Assembly (NCBI RefSeq): GCF_943193005.1
Contig: NZ_CALPCH010000019.1
Span: forward strand, 1 to 47,522
Length of the DNA: 47,522 nt
Direction: 5' to 3'
Source: Pumilibacter intestinalis
GTDB taxonomy: Bacteria; Bacillota; Clostridia; Christensenellales; Pumilibacteraceae
Position numbers and translations under genes: made by a program. The notes beneath the pieces were generated by a model, which ran no database searches, was not told the DNA's origin, and was given only the letters and a program-made list of their open reading frames with translations. Below, one piece after another: positions 8,369 through 16,705 of this stretch. Position 1 is the first letter of the stretch; each line of letters opens with the position of its first letter.

Positions 8369-11300
8369 ATGACAAAATCGGTTAAACGTGCCGCAATCGT
8401 GTTGTGGCTTGCGCTTTGCCTGGCGGCGTCTTGCATTTGCACGCTGATTGCCGCCGCGGACAGCGAGGAGCCGGCACAGCCCGCCGCAATAAATTACACC
8501 ACTGCGGCGGACATGGCGGCGGATAAAGACAACTTGTGGGGCGAGGCAAAAGTTCCGAACATACACCTTGCGGTGGGAAACAACAAGATAACGCCCAACG
8601 ACAATCGAATATTTTACTATAACAACGCCGATACCAACGCCATAGATTTGGATTTCAAACTTACGAACAATGCGCCCGATATGTGCTTTGCGTTGCGAGT
8701 TCCGAATACCACTAATGGCGGCGTAGATAGCGTTATAGGCGGGTACTGGGCACATATAGTGCTAAAAAATCCGGCTGACAAGAAAATGAATAATCCCATT
8801 GCTATATATCTTCATTATTCCGACGGGACAAAAAAACCGAAAGAAACGCAACTTATATTGAAAGATTGGGTTGACGCGCGCATATTCGACGGAAAAATTC
8901 ATAACGTAAAATTTTCAGCCGTGGATAAGGGCAACGGAAAAACCGATGTATCTATAATGTTCGACAATAAAGCCGCAACTACCGCTTCGGCAGAAGCGGA
9001 CACGCTATCCGCCGAAAACACGGGCGTGTATATCCGTAGTCAAAATTTGAGCCCAGAAAATAATTTAGCGTTAGCTAATTTCGAAATTTATATAGAGCCG
9101 CCTGTTGAGAGCGTTAGTTATACAACTTCGGGCGCTATGGCAGAAAACGCGGAAAAGATACTCAAAGATTACGCGGGCGAAGCGGTAACTCTTACCGCCG
9201 ACGGCAACATTCCTTCGGATAACGGCAAACTTGCCTACAACGCCGAAGTTCAGGGCATAGACAGCTATATACGTTTTACCAAAGCAACGCAAAAACACAT
9301 GCTGTTCCATTTGCGCACGCAGGGCGGCAACGCGCCTTGGAACACCGGACACGTGAGTTACACCGCCGAGGTTAACGGCAAAAACGTAACGCTGTACCGC
9401 GCCGATTCTGGCGATAACGGTTGGGCTTCGAAAATAATTGCAACAAAGACAAATTTTGCAAACGATATTTTCGACGGCGACGCATACCCTATAAAGTTTT
9501 ACGCAACCGAGAACTCGAGAGGGCATTGCGAAGTGGCGTTTACCATAGGCGACGAAACGGTTAGCGGCGTAGATACCGAAACTCCGCTTGCTGTGGCAAA
9601 CACTAAGTTTTTTGTTCAACCCGTAACGCCCGGTGCGGCTGAATTCGAGCTTTTGCCGAATTACACGCCGCCCACAACGGCGCAATACGTTGACGCCGAC
9701 GGCATGATATTCTCTAAGCTCCTTTACAGCGGCACAAGCGCAAACGCTACGCAGTTGAAATCGGTGCTCGACGCAGTTGACGTGCCGAACGGAACTTTGG
9801 TGTATAAAAAGGCGATAGACGCGGCGGACTTGGATATAAAAGTTACCGCGGGCGAAAGTTTGCAGTTTGCGCTCAGAGCGTCTTCGGACGATTTGAGCAG
9901 TACAGCGGGATATTTCTTAAAAGCCGAAAAGAGCGGCGAGGGCACTGTGTTTACTTTATATAAGCGTGCAACGGCGGGCGGACAGCTCGAAACTCTCAAA
10001 ACGGGCGAGAGTGCGGTTAACCTGTTCGACGGCAACAAGCACAATATCCGCTTTAAGGCGTTCGGCAAGCAATCGGTAGCGATATCGGCGGAGCTTGACT
10101 CGGCAGTCGTTATAGAAGAATACACCGACGAAACCGCACCCGTAGTTCAGGGCAATACGGTATTCGTAATAACGCACTCCGCCGACTCCGCGCTTGCGTT
10201 CAAAATTTACGGCGAAAACGGAACGGATATAACAATTCCGCAAAAACCTTACAGCGTTTACACCACAAAGTCGCTTTTCAAAAGTTCGGCGCTTTGGGAT
10301 AAGGGCGGCACGGCGTTCAAAGACGGCGAACTTACGAGCGTTGCAACAGAGCCGAGGGCAATGTATCGGCGTTCTTTTGAAAACGTTATGTACAAATTCG
10401 ACGCTCGCATAGATTTGGACGGCGCTTGGTTTGCCGTTTATCTCAACGCCAACAACATGAACATGCCCTGGCAGACGGGACTGCGCACCGTAATGATGTT
10501 TGTGCAGGGAACGCAGGTTTCGATACAATATAATTTGGACACCGTATTCGCGAGTTTCGATATAGGCGACGTGGCTTTGAACGCTCTTAACACTTTCGAG
10601 TGCGGCATATACAAACTTACCGCCGACAACGGCAAAGAGTATGCGTTCGTGCGCGTGGCAATCAACGACAAAGAATACTATAACGAGCCGTTGCCCGAGG
10701 GAACGTATTCCGCGCCCGGCATGCTCGCGTTTGTAGGTTACGGCAGTTGCTCTTATACCGTTTATCCCACTACCGACGAAGCCGACAAGATACCTTCGGG
10801 CACCGACGGACAAGAAGAAACGCGCGGCGACGAGAGCGGCATGAATAACAACGTAAAAGTTACCGACTTTGCTCCCATAACCAACTCGTTCGCGCCCGCT
10901 TATTCTTATATAGAAAACGAGATGATACTCCGCGGCAACGGCGACGTATCTTACAAAGCGGCGGTGGACTTTACTAAGTTTGCGTTCTCTTTCAAATTGG
11001 ATACCGACGCCGACGAAAAGGGGCAGTACCTCGAATTCTTCTTTAACCGCAAGCGGCAAGACCAGTTCAGAGGGGCGCAACTTGCGCTCGACGCGAGCAA
11101 CTACGCTTACGGCGTGCGTTTGCTTCCCAACGGCTCTGTCGAGCTTATGAAGACCACTGCCGGCTCGGCGTTTACAAAGCCCATGACGTTTGAGGCGGGC
11201 ATGGATATGGGCGTGGATTTTGCCGACGGCAATTACCACACCGTTACGGTGTACCGCGAACTTCTCGCGGGGGGGGGTCTTAAAATTACGTTGTTCGCAG

Positions 11301-13411
11301 ACGATTTCGAGGTGGGCTACTCCTACACCGACACCGACTACTACGCCGACAATTACCCCATGCAAGGCTATATATCGTTTTGCCACTCTACCGCAAACGC
11401 GTATGCGAGCATAAGAGATATCGTGTTCGAGGGAACGGAGATAAGCCCCGCTCAGCCCTTTAAGGCTCAGCCGTGCAACTTTGTTACCTATTATCCCGAT
11501 ACTACCGAGCAAACGGGCGGCAGGATATATTTTGTGCCGCAGGGCGCGAACAGCGCAACCAAATGGACCGAAGCGTACGGGCTTGACGGCAACGGAAACT
11601 ACACCGTTCTGCTCGGGCGAGCGTTCTTCCCCGAGCGCGAAATTACGTTGCCCAAAACGTATACCGGCAACTCGGTGCGCGTTGTAAGCGTGGGATTTAC
11701 CGACGAGGCGAGCCGCTATATAACGATTGCTCTTAAAGACACCGAGGCGGACTACACGGTGCCTCAAGACGAAGTGGAGCGCATTGCCATACGCGAGAGC
11801 GAAGACGGCGCGTACTTTATATACGCGGAGTCGGGCAAAGAATATCTTCCCGTGGGCGGCAACTACATGGGGCTGCGCGGCGGCGACCATTCCACTTTCG
11901 ACGCGGCAACGTCGTTTACCGAGGCGGATTACGACCCGATTAAAACCGACGCCATGATGCGCGAATTCGCGGCGGCGGGCGGCAATATGATACGAGTGTT
12001 CCTTATAGGGCGCACGGACATTAACCCCGGAATATCGGGCGACAAGAGCTATGCTATTGACGACGAACAATATTACTACGAGGGGCTTTACGTTCCGTAT
12101 ATGGAGAACGTGGCGCACTTCCTTTCCAAGGCAAAGCAGTACGGCGTTTACGTAATGCTCACTCTCGGCGACGCCGACGTGCCTAGCAACAGTTATTATC
12201 TCGAATTGCAGGGAGGGCAACCGCTCAGCCGCAACGAGATGTATCTTACCGAAAACGGCGTTAACGCCCGCGCGGCTTACGCTCGAAACGTTGTAAAGTA
12301 CTTTACCGAAAAACACGCCGAACTCGTTCCCGCAATATTCTCCATAGCTTTTCAGAACGAGTTTGCAATGTACGGCAACGAGACTCCGTTTGACGATAAA
12401 AGCGCCGCTTCGTTTACGGCGGCTAACGGCGTAACTTACGATATGACCGACGGCGACGACAGGCAAAAATGTTTCGAAGACGGCGTTATATACTACTTGA
12501 ACGCGCTTACGGCGGCGGTAAAAGAGATAGACCCCGACATGCTCGTAAACGAGGGCAGTTTTACGCTTAACATAGTGGGCAACGGCAACGAAGTGGGGTG
12601 CCCCGCTCGGCCCGAAAACGGCGACCCGCGTTATCCCGCGCGTTTCGACGTATACCTTTCGTCGAATATAGACTTTTTGGACGTGCACATTTATTTCCGC
12701 AACCGCGACAACAACACCATTCGCAGTTCGTTTGCCAAAGACCTTACCGATATGAATTTCTACGGCGAAGAAACGCAACAACTGCTCAAGAAAAAACCTT
12801 TGTTTATGGGTGAGTTCGGAGCGGCTACATCGTGGGCGGCAAACTGGGACGAACCCAACGGGGCTTTGCCGAGCGCACACGACGTATTTATAGAAACGGT
12901 GCGGCTTGCCAGAGAAGCGGGCTTTAAGGGCTTTGCCGTTTGGACCATGGAGTCGCACTTGCAGAACACCTGGTGGAACTTGCTTTCGTACGACGGCACG
13001 TTTGCTACCTTTAAGGAAATGATAGCCGAAATGCACGGCGTTGAGCTTATTACGGGAGTGAGCGCACAGGACGTGAGCGGCAAGGCGGGAGAGAACAACT
13101 CTATAACCGTTACGGGAGTTGCCGAGGGCGACAAAGTTTATTACCGCACGCAAGAGTTCGGAGAGTGGACTCTCGAAAATCCCGTGTTTACCGAAGAAGG
13201 CGTTTACACCGTTTACTACAAGGTAACGCGCGAGTTCGCGCCCGAATTTACGGGCAGCGCAACGGTTACCGTGGCGGCGGCACAAGAGCCTAAAACGGCC
13301 GGTTGCAACTGCGGCTCTTACGTTGTTACGGGCGGCATGCTCTCGGCGGCGGTAGCAGTGCTCGCGGTGGCGTTCGCGCTTGCCGCAAGAAGAAAGAAAA
13401 AGCAAAACTAA
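8369..13411 (+). CDS. Giant cell-surface glycoside hydrolase (clan GH-A, GH5-like) with five jelly-roll modules
   Basis: The product is 1680 residues, started at the ATG behind a strong AGGAGG. The order is signal peptide; five modules of about 190-205 residues starting near 42, 249, 439, 630 and 830; a short beta domain (about 1030-1130); a TIM-barrel region (about 1140-1560); an Ig-like tail; one transmembrane helix (about 1650-1672); and a basic RRKKKQN end. Modules 1, 2, 3 and 5 share an F-D/A-D-G-x-x-H/Y motif (IFDGKIHNV, IFDGDAYPI, LFDGNKHNI, FADGNYHTV), as in LamG-like folds. The barrel has FQNEF with candidate acid/base Glu1331, DVHIY, and MGEFG with candidate nucleophile Glu1482, the pattern of clan GH-A. 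The substrate is unknown; a beta-linked polysaccharide is plausible. A nine-G run lies ahead of the catalytic region. The gene sits directly upstream of sugar ABC transporter genes. Confidence 0.85.
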   Translation: MTKSVKRAAIVLWLALCLAASCICTLIAAADSEEPAQPAAINYTTAADMAADKDNLWGEAKVPNIHLAVGNNKITPNDNRIFYYNNADTNAIDLDFKLTNNAPDMCFALRVPNTTNGGVDSVIGGYWAHIVLKNPADKKMNNPIAIYLHYSDGTKKPKETQLILKDWVDARIFDGKIHNVKFSAVDKGNGKTDVSIMFDNKAATTASAEADTLSAENTGVYIRSQNLSPENNLALANFEIYIEPPVESVSYTTSGAMAENAEKILKDYAGEAVTLTADGNIPSDNGKLAYNAEVQGIDSYIRFTKATQKHMLFHLRTQGGNAPWNTGHVSYTAEVNGKNVTLYRADSGDNGWASKIIATKTNFANDIFDGDAYPIKFYATENSRGHCEVAFTIGDETVSGVDTETPLAVANTKFFVQPVTPGAAEFELLPNYTPPTTAQYVDADGMIFSKLLYSGTSANATQLKSVLDAVDVPNGTLVYKKAIDAADLDIKVTAGESLQFALRASSDDLSSTAGYFLKAEKSGEGTVFTLYKRATAGGQLETLKTGESAVNLFDGNKHNIRFKAFGKQSVAISAELDSAVVIEEYTDETAPVVQGNTVFVITHSADSALAFKIYGENGTDITIPQKPYSVYTTKSLFKSSALWDKGGTAFKDGELTSVATEPRAMYRRSFENVMYKFDARIDLDGAWFAVYLNANNMNMPWQTGLRTVMMFVQGTQVSIQYNLDTVFASFDIGDVALNALNTFECGIYKLTADNGKEYAFVRVAINDKEYYNEPLPEGTYSAPGMLAFVGYGSCSYTVYPTTDEADKIPSGTDGQEETRGDESGMNNNVKVTDFAPITNSFAPAYSYIENEMILRGNGDVSYKAAVDFTKFAFSFKLDTDADEKGQYLEFFFNRKRQDQFRGAQLALDASNYAYGVRLLPNGSVELMKTTAGSAFTKPMTFEAGMDMGVDFADGNYHTVTVYRELLAGGGLKITLFADDFEVGYSYTDTDYYADNYPMQGYISFCHSTANAYASIRDIVFEGTEISPAQPFKAQPCNFVTYYPDTTEQTGGRIYFVPQGANSATKWTEAYGLDGNGNYTVLLGRAFFPEREITLPKTYTGNSVRVVSVGFTDEASRYITIALKDTEADYTVPQDEVERIAIRESEDGAYFIYAESGKEYLPVGGNYMGLRGGDHSTFDAATSFTEADYDPIKTDAMMREFAAAGGNMIRVFLIGRTDINPGISGDKSYAIDDEQYYYEGLYVPYMENVAHFLSKAKQYGVYVMLTLGDADVPSNSYYLELQGGQPLSRNEMYLTENGVNARAAYARNVVKYFTEKHAELVPAIFSIAFQNEFAMYGNETPFDDKSAASFTAANGVTYDMTDGDDRQKCFEDGVIYYLNALTAAVKEIDPDMLVNEGSFTLNIVGNGNEVGCPARPENGDPRYPARFDVYLSSNIDFLDVHIYFRNRDNNTIRSSFAKDLTDMNFYGEETQQLLKKKPLFMGEFGAATSWAANWDEPNGALPSAHDVFIETVRLAREAGFKGFAVWTMESHLQNTWWNLLSYDGTFATFKEMIAEMHGVELITGVSAQDVSGKAGENNSITVTGVAEGDKVYYRTQEFGEWTLENPVFTEEGVYTVYYKVTREFAPEFTGSATVTVAAAQEPKTAGCNCGSYVVTGGMLSAAVAVLAVAFALAARRKKKQN
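11269..11277 (+). repeat. Nine-G homopolymer inside the giant glycosidase gene
   Basis: The tract encodes part of LLAGGGLKI in module five. With one extra G the reading frame meets TAA at once (GGG TCT TAA). With one G fewer it runs to the TAA at 11412-11414. Either change would remove the catalytic barrel and the membrane anchor, so the length is decisive for the product. Confidence 0.9.
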
Positions 13412-13424
13412 ACGAGGACATAAT

Positions 13425-14951
13425 ATGCGTATTCACGTAAAACAAGGTATACTCGCCGTGCTTGTTGCGGTTTGTGTGTTCACAATGGGGTTCAACGTTT
13501 TCCGCTTTCGCGAAAATTCGTCTAAACTCAGGCTGGCGTTTTGGGGCACCAATCTGCCGTATTACAACGCTTTGCAAGAAGTTGCCGAAATGTATAACGA
13601 GCGGCAGGACAAATACCAAGTGGAGGTTCAGCGGCAAGACGCGGGCAATTACCGCATTTGGATGAGCTCGCAACTTGCCGGCGGGACCGCGCCCGATATT
13701 TTGGCTACCACGAGCGTATACGCCAACGCCGACGCGCAAAACGGATATTTGTACGATTTTGCCGAAGTTCTTAACGAGCCCAACCCCTATAACGCAGACT
13801 CCGAAATATCGTGGCGCGACAGCTTTGCGGGAACGTATCTCAGTCAGCTCGAAGACCCCAACAAGAAAGGGCGGTTTACGAATATTCCCACGTCTACCGT
13901 GTCGGTACGCATAGTTATCAACGAAGAAATGCTGGAAAGCAAGCGCGACGCTCTTGACGCGAACGGAATAAACATAGATACCGATATTAACGAAGACTGG
14001 ACTTTTTCGCAGTTCAGAAAGGTGTGCGAGGTTTTCGAGGCGGACGGCAAAACCGCCATGCAGATAGCAAATCAGCAATATATAAATTATCACGTGAGCT
14101 GGCTGCTCGATATTTTCATGGCTCAGGTTAAGTACGACGAAATTACCGAGTGGGACGAAAACGACAACGGAATGATAGAGTCGGAGGAGATATGCGGCAT
14201 GATACTCGGCGACGACGGCATGAATTTTTCTTCCGACTCCGATTTCAAAGAAGTTTTGCGCTTTATGAAATACTGGTCTAAGTACTGGGGCGACGGGTTC
14301 AACTCGCGCTCGGACACGAGCGAAAAGTTTTTGCGGCAGGAAGTACCCATGATGTTTTGCGGCTCTTGGGGCGTTGCGGGCATAGAGATGACGCTCGGCA
14401 ATCAAAACCCCGACGCCGACCAAACCAACCCGTACACCATGTTCGAGTACAAGTCGCTTCCTTTTCCGCGGCTCACTCCTCAAACGTACGTAGACGGGCA
14501 AGACGGCGGCACTTTTACGTTTAGCAACTTAAAAGAAGGGCTTCCGCTACAGGAAATGGGCGAGCCTTCGGGATGTTTTTGTATTCCTCTTTCCACGCAA
14601 AAGAGCGGTAAAACGGAGGGCGCGGTAGACTTTTTGAGATTTTTCACCTCGCCCGAAATAGCCGCTTACATGGCTGACGCGGCTTACGAGATACCCGTTA
14701 TGAAGGGCGTGGAAGTAAACGAGATAATGAGCGACTTTCTTCCGCCCGATAACAGCCAAACGGTGCGCATGCGTTTCGGGTTGCAAAATCTCTCGAGCGG
14801 CACCGCCGAAGAATTTCACTTTAAGCGCATGCAGATGTATTTGGCTACGGGGCGCGACGCGATAAGTTTGAATGCTTTGTGCTCCGACGTGCAGAAAAAG
14901 TACGTTGAAATAACGTCGCAACTTGCCGAAGACAACGGGTGGTACTTGTAA
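13425..14951 (+). CDS. ABC sugar transporter solute-binding protein, apparently membrane-anchored
   Basis: The product is 508 residues and resembles the family 1 extracellular solute-binding proteins that capture oligosaccharides for carbohydrate (CUT1) importers. After the N-terminal helix come LRLAFWGTNLPYY and GGTAPDILATT, and near the end SGCFCIPLSTQKSG with FLRFFTSPEIAAYMAD, all typical of the family. ATG13425 is chosen because GAGGA lies about seven bases upstream; an earlier in-frame start would overlap the previous gene. The N terminus has a hydrophobic helix (about 9-28) but no good lipobox: the only cysteine, Cys17, follows VAV. A signal anchor is therefore more likely than a lipid anchor. 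It lies 13 bases after the glycosidase and one base ahead of the first permease. Confidence 0.87.
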   Translation: MRIHVKQGILAVLVAVCVFTMGFNVFRFRENSSKLRLAFWGTNLPYYNALQEVAEMYNERQDKYQVEVQRQDAGNYRIWMSSQLAGGTAPDILATTSVYANADAQNGYLYDFAEVLNEPNPYNADSEISWRDSFAGTYLSQLEDPNKKGRFTNIPTSTVSVRIVINEEMLESKRDALDANGINIDTDINEDWTFSQFRKVCEVFEADGKTAMQIANQQYINYHVSWLLDIFMAQVKYDEITEWDENDNGMIESEEICGMILGDDGMNFSSDSDFKEVLRFMKYWSKYWGDGFNSRSDTSEKFLRQEVPMMFCGSWGVAGIEMTLGNQNPDADQTNPYTMFEYKSLPFPRLTPQTYVDGQDGGTFTFSNLKEGLPLQEMGEPSGCFCIPLSTQKSGKTEGAVDFLRFFTSPEIAAYMADAAYEIPVMKGVEVNEIMSDFLPPDNSQTVRMRFGLQNLSSGTAEEFHFKRMQMYLATGRDAISLNALCSDVQKKYVEITSQLAEDNGWYL

Positions 14952-14952
14952 A

Positions 14953-15858
14953 ATGAACTTGAAATTAAAAAAGAAACTCAAAGGCGACAAAATAGCCCCT
15001 TATTTGATGATTGCACCCACTCTGATATTGCTTGCGATATTCGCGCTTTATCCGGTTGTGCTCTCTATAGTGAAATCGTTTTTCCGCTGGTCGGGCGGTT
15101 TCGGCGGCAACGGAATAAATCAGTTTGTAGGTTTCGGCAATTATTTGCAGTTGTTCAAAGACCCCGTGTTTTGGCAGTCGTGGGGCAACTCGCTGTTTTT
15201 TATGGTAACCGGAGTCGTCGTAAATCTCATTTTTCCGTTTTTGTGCGGTTTCATGATATTTTCCGTAAAAAATCCCAAAGCCTCTTACAGGTGGCGAGTG
15301 GCGTTCGTTGTGCCTATGGTTGTGCCGAGCATGGTAATATTTTTGCTGTGGCAGTTCATTTACGACGTTGACATAGGCGTAATAAACAACATTATAAGAA
15401 TTTTCGGCGGGAGCGGGGTGGACCTGCTCGGCTCGGCGTCGTCGGTTAAATGGGCGATACGTTTTATGGGCTTTCCGTGGGTGGGCGGCACGTTCTTGCT
15501 CGTGTATATTGCGGGGCTCGGCAACATAGACAATTCGGTGCGAGAGGCGGCGAGAATAGACGGCGCGAGCAGGCTAAGGCAATTGCTGTTTATAGATATT
15601 CCGCTGCTTAAGCCGCAATTCAAAATGGTGTTTACGCTCAGCGTTATAGGCGAAATTCAAGACTTTGTAAAAATTCAAACAATAACGGGCGGCGGACCGG
15701 GCTATTACTCCTACGTGCCGGGACTTTACATGTATAAAACCGCGTTCGACTCGGGAGAGTACGGGCTTGCGAGCGCAATGGGCGTGCTCATGATGCTCGT
15801 TATGTTGGGTTTTACTTACCTTTCAAACTTTTTGTTTAAGACGGAGGCGGCTGACTGA
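14953..15858 (+). CDS. ABC sugar transporter permease, MalF/UgpA type
   Basis: The product is 301 residues with about six transmembrane helices. The cytoplasmic EAA loop REAARIDGASRLRQLLFIDI couples the permease to an ATPase. It belongs to the carbohydrate (CUT1) importers and pairs with the next permease. ATG14953 lies one base after the stop of the binding-protein gene; an in-frame ATG 30 bases earlier would overlap that gene and is less likely. All Ile codons in this gene were counted by hand: 16 ATA, 9 ATT, no ATC. Confidence 0.9.
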   Translation: MNLKLKKKLKGDKIAPYLMIAPTLILLAIFALYPVVLSIVKSFFRWSGGFGGNGINQFVGFGNYLQLFKDPVFWQSWGNSLFFMVTGVVVNLIFPFLCGFMIFSVKNPKASYRWRVAFVVPMVVPSMVIFLLWQFIYDVDIGVINNIIRIFGGSGVDLLGSASSVKWAIRFMGFPWVGGTFLLVYIAGLGNIDNSVREAARIDGASRLRQLLFIDIPLLKPQFKMVFTLSVIGEIQDFVKIQTITGGGPGYYSYVPGLYMYKTAFDSGEYGLASAMGVLMMLVMLGFTYLSNFLFKTEAAD

Positions 15859-16700
15859 TGTTGCAGGCATACAAGGCAAACAAGCGCAAGATATCGGCGG
15901 GCACGGTGATAAACCGCGTTATGCTTGTGATTTTTCTTATCTTTACGCTTGTGCCGTTTTACGTTCTTATAGTAAACTCTTTCAAAACTCAAAATCAGCT
16001 TTTGGGCGGCGTGCTGTTTTTCAGCTATCCTCTTTATTGGAAAAACTATTCCGACGCGTTCGTTAAAATGCTTCCGTTCATTTGGAACTCGGTTACCGTT
16101 ACCGTGGTTTCCACCGCGGGCGTTACCTTTTTGGCGGCGCTGTGCGGCTACGCTTTCGGGCACTACGTTTTTCGCGGCAAGCGAGTGCTTTTTGCCGCAA
16201 TACTCGTAAACATGATGATACCGTCTATTCTTACCCTTGTGCCGAGTTATCTCGTTATAATACGGCTGGGGCTTTACAACACGCAGTTTGCGCTGTTGTT
16301 GCCCTATTTGGCGGGCGGCTCGGTTATGGGAATTTATTTGGTGCGCGGCTTTGTGGAGCAGTTGCCCAAAACGGTTTTCGAGGCGGCTAAAATAGACGGA
16401 ATAAGCGAATTCAGGTGCTTTATTTCTATAGGAATACCGTTGCTCGGAACGATACTCACCACCGTTTCCATACTCGCCCTTCTCAACTTTTGGAACGATA
16501 TAGTTTGGCCGATGTTGGTAATAGAAAAGAGCGCGCTCAAAACCATACCGCTCGGGCTTTTGGAATTCAATCAACAACAGGGTAGCAACAAGGGTGCGTT
16601 GTTCGCAGGTTACATTTTGGCAAGCATACCGCTTTTGGTGTATTTTGCTCTCAACATGCGCAGTTTTATGGACAGTCTTACCGAAGGAGCAATAAAGTAG
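15858..16700 (+). CDS. ABC sugar transporter permease, MalG/UgpE type
   Basis: The product is 280 residues with about six transmembrane helices and the EAA loop FEAAKIDGISEFRCFISIGI. It is the partner of the upstream permease. The genes share one base in TGATG, which implies coupled translation. No ATP-binding subunit gene follows. Many Firmicute oligosaccharide importers borrow a single MsmK/MsmX-type ATPase encoded elsewhere, and the same is inferred here. Confidence 0.9.
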   Translation: MLQAYKANKRKISAGTVINRVMLVIFLIFTLVPFYVLIVNSFKTQNQLLGGVLFFSYPLYWKNYSDAFVKMLPFIWNSVTVTVVSTAGVTFLAALCGYAFGHYVFRGKRVLFAAILVNMMIPSILTLVPSYLVIIRLGLYNTQFALLLPYLAGGSVMGIYLVRGFVEQLPKTVFEAAKIDGISEFRCFISIGIPLLGTILTTVSILALLNFWNDIVWPMLVIEKSALKTIPLGLLEFNQQQGSNKGALFAGYILASIPLLVYFALNMRSFMDSLTEGAIK

Positions 16701-16705
16701 AGCAT

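Noticed and set aside
9956-13405. 1149-codon open frame antisense to the giant glycosidase gene
   Set aside because: Length comes from the codon bias of the plus-strand gene (few antisense stops). No domain or signal is visible and the sense gene has catalytic motifs.
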